NCBI GenBank assembly: GCA_964462945.1
Contig: CAYWZW010000002.1
Span: forward strand, 1-64,000
Length of the DNA: 64,000 nt
Direction of reading: 5' to 3'
Source of the DNA: GCA-020343675 sp964462945
GTDB taxonomy: Bacteria; Planctomycetota; Phycisphaerae; Sedimentisphaerales; Anaerobacaceae
Shown here: positions 37,041 to 43,868 of the stretch, one piece after another
How the letters are laid out: every line of letters starts with the position of its first letter
How positions within the stretch are numbered: the first letter of the stretch is position 1
Position numbers and translations under genes: made by a program
Notes under the pieces: model-generated
Database searches by the model: none
What the model was told of the DNA's origin: nothing
Seen by the model: the letters and a program-made list of their open reading frames with translations, nothing else

Positions 37041-37224
37041 CCCCAAACCCATCCACCAAACACGTTCAGTTTCATTTGAATTATTGTACTACAAAAACAG
37101 CCCTGATTCAAGCAAAAAGCGTTGCGCTTGTACCTGCTGGGCATTCTTGGGGCTATTGGGAAAGTGTGGCCGCTTACCCCCAAAAGCGTTAGCTTGTATT
37201 CCCCGCAAAAGGGCCCGCCAGCCC

Positions 37225-37698
37225 TTACTTTTTCGGACCAATTCTCTTGCTGTAGAGCCAGGGAGCATCTGACAGCTCGTAATCGACTATCTCATCGGGC
37301 GTGAAGAACAATTTGATTTCCTTTTGAGCCGATTCCGGGCTGTCGGAGCCGTGCACGAGGTTAAATCTTTGGGAACAGCCGAAGTCTCCGCGAATAGTGC
37401 CCGGCTGGGCGTCATAGCCGAAGGTGCTGCCGATTATCTTGCGGACCATATCGACGACGCCGTCGGCTTCCCAGACCATCAAGAGCGACGGCGCCGAAGC
37501 CATGAACGTCACCGCGGGCTCAAAAAACGGCTGATCCTGATGAGCGGCGTAGTGTCGGCGGGCCAGCTCCTCAGAGATGTGCACAAGTTTCGCCGCGACG
37601 AGCTTGAGACCTTTTCTTTCAAACCGCGCGATTATCCGGCCGGCCAAGTGTCGCTGTATGCCGTCAGGCTTGATAATGATTAACGTGCGCTCTGCCAT
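37225..37698 (-). CDS. ndk: Nucleoside diphosphate kinase
   Basis: 157 residues, slightly longer than the common ~140. It transfers the gamma-phosphate from ATP to other nucleoside diphosphates through a phosphohistidine. Family landmarks are TLIIIKPDGIQRHL at the N-terminus, the basic residues in FGCSQRFNLVHGSDSPESA with the catalytic His in LVHGSDS, and the C-terminal FFTPDEIVDYE. Cytosolic. No obvious ribosome binding site; a palindromic intergenic repeat (37715-37768) sits just upstream, between it and the OmpA-like gene on the same strand. Confidence 0.95.
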   Translation of the reverse strand: MAERTLIIIKPDGIQRHLAGRIIARFERKGLKLVAAKLVHISEELARRHYAAHQDQPFFEPAVTFMASAPSLLMVWEADGVVDMVRKIIGSTFGYDAQPGTIRGDFGCSQRFNLVHGSDSPESAQKEIKLFFTPDEIVDYELSDAPWLYSKRIGPKK

Positions 37699-37714
37699 TC
37701 AAAAGAGATTTTCG

Positions 37715-37768
37715 CTTTTCGATTTGCGATTGCCGAGTTCAAATCGAAAATCGCAAATCGGCAATCGG
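37715..37768. repeat. Degenerate GATTGCCGATT-type palindromic repeat, copy C
   Basis: CGATTTGCGA (37720-37729) pairs perfectly with TCGCAAATCG (37751-37760), and GATTGCCGA can pair with TCGGCAATC beyond it. It fills the whole gap between the OmpA-like lipoprotein stop and the ndk start. Same family as 4213-4280 and 7684-7740. Confidence 0.65.
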
Positions 37769-37771
37769 GTG

Positions 37772-38554
37772 TCATACCCCTTCAGCGACAATATAGATTT
37801 CGACTCGTCTGTTCTGAGGATTGCCCCCTCTGTTGGGCTTATTTTCAGCGACGGGCCTATATTCACCAAATCCTCGCGCGCTCAGCCGTTTCGGCTCCAT
37901 GCTGTTGCTTTCCATAACGTTCAGCACGGCGATCGCCCGGTGAACGGATAAGTGCCAGTTGGTCGGATGCTTCTCGCGGGTCTCTGCCCTGAGAATAGGA
38001 ATGTCGTCGGTGTGTCCGGCAATGATGACGTCAAATTTCTTGCCTTGTTCGGAGTTTAAAATGGCACACAGTGCTTTGACGGCCTCGATGGCCGAGGCCG
38101 CCACCGTGTCGCTGCCCTTTTCAAAAAGTAAATCGCTCTTGAATTTCACGATGCCTCGGCTCGCATCATACGTAACCAGGTCGGGCTGCTTCCTGGCAAA
38201 GTCCTCCAGCATCGTGCTGAGCTCAACCGGCAGCGCCGCCCCGCCCAAAAGCAGCTTTTGCTGCATCGAGGCAATCAACTCCTGCTTCTTGGCGATGTCT
38301 TCCTTGAGTGCCGCAATCTCCTGCTTCAGCGCATCGACTTCGATGCTGTCCTTCTGTTGAGCGGCGGCCAGTTGCTTCTTCATCTGCTCGAGCTGCAAGG
38401 TGCTCGCCGCCAGCTCGGCCTGAAGCTCGTCTATACGCCTCTGCTGAGTCTCGTTTTGGATTCGCAGGTCCTGCATCTGCGAGTCACAGCCGTTCACCAA
38501 AAGCACGCCGGCACACACAACAAAAATCGCTGAAAGTCTGATGGTCCGCATCAT
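37772..38554 (-). CDS. OmpA-family (Pal/MotB-like) lipoprotein
   Basis: 260 residues. N-terminal lipobox LVNGC after a short hydrophobic segment, then a ~70-residue coiled coil (ETQQRRIDELQAELAAS), and a C-terminal OmpA peptidoglycan-binding domain. The domain shows FEKGSDTVAASAIEAVKAL, the core IIAGHTDDIPI with the conserved Asp, and NPQNRRVEIYIV with the Arg pair that contacts meso-diaminopimelate. It would link the outer membrane to peptidoglycan. GGAAAGGA lies a few bases before the double ATG. Upstream of ndk on the same strand. Confidence 0.9.
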   Translation of the reverse strand: MMRTIRLSAIFVVCAGVLLVNGCDSQMQDLRIQNETQQRRIDELQAELAASTLQLEQMKKQLAAAQQKDSIEVDALKQEIAALKEDIAKKQELIASMQQKLLLGGAALPVELSTMLEDFARKQPDLVTYDASRGIVKFKSDLLFEKGSDTVAASAIEAVKALCAILNSEQGKKFDVIIAGHTDDIPILRAETREKHPTNWHLSVHRAIAVLNVMESNSMEPKRLSARGFGEYRPVAENKPNRGGNPQNRRVEIYIVAEGV

Positions 38555-38835
38555 TCAATCCTTTCCAAGAAGACCAAAATATTCCTTTGGCTATCTCTCA
38601 GATACACAAGCCCATTTACGAACTATTATAACCCTGCCAAACTCTGCATTCTCCACCCTTGCCCCCAAGTAAAACCCATTTATGTTTACTCGTCAAGAAC
38701 AAACTTTGCAAAATATCAGGCGCTTTTTGCCGGTTTTCCCCCGGATGGACAAGTTTTGATGGATTCTGCTGGAATTATCGTATAGACTATTGCCCAGAGC
38801 CTTTAGGTCCCGATTCGATGTGTTCGTCTGGTCTT

Positions 38836-39720
38836 ATGAAAGTTTTGGTTGCGGAAAAGTGCGGATTTTGCCACGGCGTCAGAAACGCTATCAGTGTCGC
38901 TGAAAAGATTCTGGCCGAAGAAAATGAGGTTTACTGTCTGGGCCCCATCATTCATAACAAGGACGTGGTGGAGCGTCTGGCCAAGGACGGGCTGAGAACC
39001 GTAAACAAAGTCGAAGAGATTCGGTCAGGGACCGTTCTGATCCGTTCTCATGGAGCCGCCCCTGCACAGATCGAGAGACTGAAGGAAAGAGGACTGAAAA
39101 TCGTCGATGCCACGTGCATCCTGGTCAAAAGGGTTCAGCATATAGCCGGCGAGCTGGAAAAGGATGGGTACAAGGTTGTCATCATCGGCGAGGAGAATCA
39201 CCCGGAGGTCCAGGCGGTGGTGGGCTGTGCCCGAGACGTTATCGTCATTGCTGATGAGTCGGATTTGCACAAACTGCCCCAAAATGCCAAGCTGGGCGTG
39301 GTCTGCCAGACGACACAAGACCCGGAGCGCTTCAGCAGGATGCTTGGGGCGATGGCACGGGGCAGCTTTAGCGAGTTGAAAGTGATTAATACCCTGTGCC
39401 GGGAGGCCATAAGGAGACAGGAATCGGCCGTGCAGTTGTGCAAGCAGGTGGACATCATGTTCGTTCTCGGCGGCCTGGAAAGTGCAAACACGCGCCGGCT
39501 GGCGGAGCTTTGCACCAAAGTCAACAAGCAGACGTTCCACCTGCAAAACTGGAGTGAACTGGACACAAGTGTGCTTTCCGGCAAAAACACGGCGGGGGTT
39601 ACGGCGGGAGCCTCGACACCGGACTGGATAATAAGCGAGTTTGTCCAGAATCTGGAATTCTTCGACCGTCGCGGCCCATGGCTTGGCGCTTCCGGAAAAA
39701 ATTGCTCAGGAGATACTTGA
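38836..39720 (+). CDS. ispH: 4-hydroxy-3-methylbut-2-enyl diphosphate reductase
   Basis: About 294 residues, the normal length. IspH is the [4Fe-4S] enzyme that makes IPP and DMAPP in the last step of the MEP isoprenoid pathway. Cluster and substrate motifs are present: VAEKCGFCHGVRNAI, LGPIIHNKDVVERL, IRSHGAAP, IVDATCILVKRVQ, GEENHPEVQAVVG, VCQTTQDP, and NTLCREAIRRQESAVQL. Start at 38836 gives the canonical MKVLVAEKCGFC beginning; an ATG at 38818 has a better spaced AGG and is the alternative. Near rpsA, as seen in several bacteria where ispH and S1 genes adjoin or fuse. Confidence 0.94.
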   Translation: MKVLVAEKCGFCHGVRNAISVAEKILAEENEVYCLGPIIHNKDVVERLAKDGLRTVNKVEEIRSGTVLIRSHGAAPAQIERLKERGLKIVDATCILVKRVQHIAGELEKDGYKVVIIGEENHPEVQAVVGCARDVIVIADESDLHKLPQNAKLGVVCQTTQDPERFSRMLGAMARGSFSELKVINTLCREAIRRQESAVQLCKQVDIMFVLGGLESANTRRLAELCTKVNKQTFHLQNWSELDTSVLSGKNTAGVTAGASTPDWIISEFVQNLEFFDRRGPWLGASGKNCSGDT

Positions 39721-39921
39721 AAAGGCAGCGCCTTTCGGCTAAACTTTGGTGTTTCGCAGAATATGCCCTGATGTGAATAACCTTTGCTGCGTAGGCAAAT
39801 GGTTTTTTGTTAATGGTCAATCGAAACCTGAGATGTGTGCTTCGTTGCACAGAAACCTCTCGGCGTGAATGTGGGGCGCCGACAGGTGATGAACATAGAC
39901 TCCACAGAGGGATAGAGTTTT

Positions 39922-41799
39922 ATGGTAGATAGAAACATAATCAACAAATTGGGTTTGTCGGAAGAGAAGCTCGACCAGCAGGTCAGCGAGATTTTCGGTG
40001 AGCAGGAAAAACAATTCCTGGAAGAGGCCCTGCAGACGAAGGTGGATTCACGTCTGCCGGGGACCATTCTCAAGGGAACAATCGTATCACAGATAGGCAA
40101 CGACGTGATCGTAGAAGTAGGCCTGAAAAGCGAAGGGATTGTGGATGCAGGCGAGTTCGACAGTCCCGACCAGATTGAGCCGGGCAGGGAGATCGAAGTT
40201 CTTCTGGAAGACACGGACTCTGAGAGCGGCCTTGTCCTGCTGAACAAGCGCAAGGCCGACATGATCAAAGGCTGGGAGTCCATTCTCGACACGAAAAAAG
40301 AGGGGGACGTTGTTAAGGGCAGAGTGATAAGGCGAATCAAGGGCGGTTTGCTTGTGGACATTGGAGTGCCCGTGTTCCTGCCGGCTTCCCAGGTGGACAT
40401 CCGCAAACCGGGCGATATCAGCAGGTTCATAGGCAGGGAAGTGGACTGCAAAATCCTCAAGATCGACGTGGACGGTCGAAACATCGTCATATCGAGGCGA
40501 AAGCTCATTGAAGAAGAACGGCACAGCAGCAAGGAAAAAATTCTGGCCGAAATCGAGGTGGGTCAAATCCGCAAAGGTATCGTCAAGAACATCGCCGACT
40601 TCGGCGTATTTGTCGATCTGGGCGGTCTGGACGGCCTGCTGCATATCTCCGATTTGAGCTGGGGCAGAATATCACATCCGTCGGAAGTCGTCGAGCTTGA
40701 CCAGGAAATAGAGTGCGTGGTCGTCGGTGTTGATAAAGAGCAGGAGAAGATTTCCCTGGGCTTGAAGCAAAAGACCTCCAGCCCCTGGGCAGATGTCGAG
40801 GTGCGTTATCCGGTCGGAGCAAAAGTAAAAGGCAAAGTTGTCAATGTGATGAGCTACGGCGTGTTTGTCCGGCTTGAAGACGGCATCGAAGGGCTGGTGC
40901 ACATCAGCGAAATGAGCTGGACCAAGCGCCTGGCGCATCCGGGCGAGATGGTCAATCTCGGGGACGAGATAGAGGTCGTCGTGCTCAACGTCAACAAGGA
41001 AAAACAGGAGATCTCGTTGGGTCTCAAACAGACGCAAACGAACCCGTGGGCGATTGCTTCCCAGAAATATCCGGCCGGAGCGGTCGTCACCGCGAAGGTC
41101 CGCAGCGTGACCAACTTCGGTGCGTTTGTCGAAGTGGAGCCCGGCATCGACGGCATGATCCACATCTCGGACTTGAGCTGGACAAGGAAGCACAGCCATC
41201 CCGGTGAGGCTCTGAAAAAAGGCCAGGAAGTCAAGTGCATTGTCCTGGAAGTCAACGAAGAGAAGCGGCGGGTGTCACTGGGCATCAAACAGATGACGGA
41301 GGACCCGTGGATACGCGCTATCCCCGACAAGTACATCCCGGGCCATATCATCAGGGGCAAAGTGGCAAAGCTGACGAACTTCGGCGCGTTCGTGGAGCTT
41401 GAGCCGGAGCTGGAGGGACTGCTGCACATTTCCGAGCTTGCCGATCACAAGATCGATAAGCCTCAGGATATCGTTAAGGTGGGTGACGAGGTTGAAGTTA
41501 AGATCCTCAAAGTCGATACGGATGCCCGCAAGATCGGTTTGAGCTTGCGAAGGGTCCAATGGGCGGCCGAGGAACAGCAGACAGCCGGGTCCGGGCGCCA
41601 GCGAACGCCGTCGGGTCCCGAGAGAGTTCTCTCGGATGCTGATATGGGACAACTGAGAAGACTGACAAAGAAAGCAGATGGGGCGAAAGCCCACGATGCC
41701 GAGCCGGGCCAGCGGTCCGAGGCCCAGGCCGCAGATGCTCCGCAGACGGAGGCGACTGAGAATTTAGGGCAAACAGAATCTCAGGACGCAAACGCCTAA
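39922..41799 (+). CDS. rpsA: 30S ribosomal protein S1
   Basis: 625 residues with six S1 RNA-binding domains, beginning near residues 45, 130, 215, 300, 387 and 475. Domains 3 to 6 are the most canonical (FGVFVDLGGLDGLLHISDLS, FGAFVEVEPGIDGMIHISDL). The C-terminal ~80 residues are Gln/Ala/Glu-rich and probably disordered, making it longer than the E. coli protein. S1 unwinds and delivers mRNA to the 30S subunit. The leader holds two small hairpins (TGTGC/GCACA and TCGGCG/CGCCGA) before a weak GGGA site, which could support autoregulation as known for S1, though this is inference. Confidence 0.95.
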   Translation: MVDRNIINKLGLSEEKLDQQVSEIFGEQEKQFLEEALQTKVDSRLPGTILKGTIVSQIGNDVIVEVGLKSEGIVDAGEFDSPDQIEPGREIEVLLEDTDSESGLVLLNKRKADMIKGWESILDTKKEGDVVKGRVIRRIKGGLLVDIGVPVFLPASQVDIRKPGDISRFIGREVDCKILKIDVDGRNIVISRRKLIEEERHSSKEKILAEIEVGQIRKGIVKNIADFGVFVDLGGLDGLLHISDLSWGRISHPSEVVELDQEIECVVVGVDKEQEKISLGLKQKTSSPWADVEVRYPVGAKVKGKVVNVMSYGVFVRLEDGIEGLVHISEMSWTKRLAHPGEMVNLGDEIEVVVLNVNKEKQEISLGLKQTQTNPWAIASQKYPAGAVVTAKVRSVTNFGAFVEVEPGIDGMIHISDLSWTRKHSHPGEALKKGQEVKCIVLEVNEEKRRVSLGIKQMTEDPWIRAIPDKYIPGHIIRGKVAKLTNFGAFVELEPELEGLLHISELADHKIDKPQDIVKVGDEVEVKILKVDTDARKIGLSLRRVQWAAEEQQTAGSGRQRTPSGPERVLSDADMGQLRRLTKKADGAKAHDAEPGQRSEAQAADAPQTEATENLGQTESQDANA

Positions 41800-42409
41800 A
41801 AAGACCGAGAAAACGTGAATAATCGCACCGCTTATGGGCCTAAACGGGTATTCTGAAGGCAGCAAGCAGCTCCGGCGTCAAGTTTCGGGTCAACATTGCG
41901 TTGGGAAGCATCCGTAAGAGCTTCTGAATACACAGGTTATGTGTATTCCCTAAATCCGGCCGGAAATTTGTTGCATTTTGCCACATTTTTCTTGACTAAA
42001 GTGCAACGCATGTGGTACAAATAAACGTGTGAAGTCAGGTAGCTCTTATGGAGTTTGGCTTTCTGGCGTGGAAAATATCCATAGTTCCTGGGCAACCACC
42101 TAAGCGTTTTAGGTGATGGGACAGAGTTGGAGTGAGGTTTGTGCTTCCTGTGTGAAGTGTCTTCATATCAACTTGCGGCTCAAACACGGTTTCCGCACGG
42201 AGGGGGAAAAGCCAAGTCCTACAATAGAGTCTTTTTTTCTGACAGGCACAGGGTTGATGGAGATTCTTTGTCGCTTGTTTGAAAATTGCCTGAGGCAGGC
42301 ACAGCCGAACGTGAACGGTCTATATGCCTGTCGCAGACGATGAGCGTCTTGGCTCGTCGCCACGACGCGGTCAAGTTTCTTAACAAAACTTAAGGTAAGG
42401 AGAACCATT
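41800..42409. other. 610-base leader region with promoter and structured elements
   Basis: No gene. Contains an inverted repeat GTTGCA/TGCAAC (41970-42007) overlapping a promoter-like pair (41992-42021), then about 380 transcribed bases. Within these are a stem CACCTAA-gcgtt-TTAGGTG flanked by GGGCAACC and GATGGGACAGAG (42091-42126), and a hairpin near 42337-42362 (GAGC/GCTC core), before the ribosome binding site AAGGAG. Confidence 0.55.
41992..42021 (+). promoter_or_regulatory. Candidate promoter with overlapping palindrome
   Basis: TTGACT (41992-41997), an 18-base spacer and TACAAA (42016-42021). GTTGCA (41970-41975) and TGCAAC (42002-42007) form an inverted repeat spanning the -35 box, a position suited to a repressor. 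Confidence 0.45.
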
Positions 42410-43732
42410 ATGTACAAGAGATTGTTTCTTTCAACCGCCCTCATTGCGCTGCTCATCGGAGTATCGAGCTTCGCGGATCCTGTCGGCGTCTTTGAAAATG
42501 CACAAGACGTCGGCGCGCCTGCGGGCATCGGCAGCACGGTATATGAGGGTTATGTCTGGAAAGGCGATGCGCTGACCGAGCAGTACCTGATTACCGGCGG
42601 CGGCGCCGACATCTGGGACAGCTCGGACCAGTTCCACTTTGCCTACAACACGGTCAGTGGTGACATCCGCCTCTCGGCGAATTTCAGTTGGGTCGCCAGG
42701 AGCAATGACTGGGCCAAGTACGGTGTGATGCTTCGCGAGAGTGCCACCGGACCGTCGGTGCACTACACGATGCTGGATCGCAAGGCCCAGGACTACGCCG
42801 CACTGCAGGGCCGCACCGCAACTGGCGGCAGCAGCAGTGCATTCGGCAAGGAATGGACAGCAGGAGCCAAGGCGCTGGCTGTACAAAGAGTCACTGTCGG
42901 AGGCCTCACCTTTATTGAGGGCCTGGCAGACCTCGGTTCCGGCTGGCAATCGACGGCCATCAAGCTGGTCTTCGGTCTGCCGGATGAGCTTCTGGCCGGC
43001 GTGTGTGTGACCTCGCACGACAACACCCAGTTGGTGCAGGCCCGGGCCTGGAACGTCGCCTATGAGGCGAATCCAGCCATGGTTGGTGCGCTGACGTTCC
43101 CCACTGTTCCGGCCAGCGCAGCCCTTGCGGCGCCGCCGAGCCAAGTTTCCGGGTTCAAGATTCGCGCGCTCAAGCCGCTCATCACAGATGGTTGGAATGC
43201 CGCCGGGATGAACGAGCTGCTCGACACCGGGACATATAAGGGACTTCCTGCTCAACCCGGCACGGAAGGGACGCGCGTCGAACAGTTTGTCAACCTGTTT
43301 GATACGGGCGGCCGTGGCTATTTCAGCGAAAGCAACGGATATCCCGACCAGAGCTTCCCTGGCATCGACCCGCTTGAGATCCCGGCGCCGGATCCGGCTG
43401 GCGGTGATGACGACGAGAACTTCGCATGCGAGGTCCTGGGGTGCATCCAGTTGAGCGCGGGGCTCCACATTATTGGGGCATGCCATGACGATGACATTTA
43501 CATCAAGATCGGCGACGTCATGGTCGGTTCCAAAAACACATGGGACGGTGGTGACAAGACCGACTTCACCTTCCAGGTCGAAGCGGATGGTTACTACAAC
43601 TTGCAGGTTCGGTTCCTCGAAATCGGCGGCGGAGATTATTTAGAACTGCACGAGGTCATGTTGGATGGTACGCGCATCCTGTTGAACGATGTGGCGGATG
43701 GCGGTTCGGCGGTTTTTGCTCCCGCTCCTTAA
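42410..43732 (+). CDS. Secreted ConA-like/DUF1349-type protein, paralog 1
   Basis: 440 residues. Signal peptide MYKRLFLSTALIALLIGVSSF. Residues ~25-225 resemble the DUF1349/concanavalin-like sandwich (YEGYVWKGDALTEQYLITGG, FAYNTVSGDIRLSANFSWV, WAKYGVMLRE). The remaining half includes a PA14-like feel with DDDIYIKIGD and EADGYYNLQVRFLEIGGGDY. It is homologous to the last ~430 residues of the next two genes, roughly two-thirds identical by eye in the aligned start. AAGGAG lies seven bases before the ATG. Probably a carbohydrate-binding or adhesive surface protein; no enzymatic motif or sorting signal is seen. Confidence 0.8.
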   Translation: MYKRLFLSTALIALLIGVSSFADPVGVFENAQDVGAPAGIGSTVYEGYVWKGDALTEQYLITGGGADIWDSSDQFHFAYNTVSGDIRLSANFSWVARSNDWAKYGVMLRESATGPSVHYTMLDRKAQDYAALQGRTATGGSSSAFGKEWTAGAKALAVQRVTVGGLTFIEGLADLGSGWQSTAIKLVFGLPDELLAGVCVTSHDNTQLVQARAWNVAYEANPAMVGALTFPTVPASAALAAPPSQVSGFKIRALKPLITDGWNAAGMNELLDTGTYKGLPAQPGTEGTRVEQFVNLFDTGGRGYFSESNGYPDQSFPGIDPLEIPAPDPAGGDDDENFACEVLGCIQLSAGLHIIGACHDDDIYIKIGDVMVGSKNTWDGGDKTDFTFQVEADGYYNLQVRFLEIGGGDYLELHEVMLDGTRILLNDVADGGSAVFAPAP

Positions 43733-43786
43733 GCGAGCTTGCAGCAAGAGATCTGCCGGACTGGCAGTCAAAAAACCGAACATGTT

Positions 43787-43846
43787 ATCGAGACGGTTTT
43801 GTGAGGCGCCGTTTTTCGCTTAGCTGCGCCTCACACCTGTCTCGAT
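43787..43846 (+). promoter_or_regulatory. Long leader hairpin just upstream of paralog 2
   Basis: ATCGAGAC (43787-43794) pairs with GTCTCGAT (43839-43846), continued by GGT/ACC and by GTGAGGCGC (43801-43809) with GCGCCTCAC (43826-43834), giving about 20 base pairs around a 16-base loop. It ends 22 bases before the ATG, close to the GAGGAG ribosome binding site. No T-run follows. Confidence 0.5.
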
Positions 43847-43868
43847 AGCGATAGTGAGGAGATTGAAA

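Noticed and set aside
42091..42126. Firm call of a c-di-GMP riboswitch
   Set aside because: GGCAACC and GGGAC blocks resemble it, but the conserved GCAAAGCC segment and second stem are not visible.
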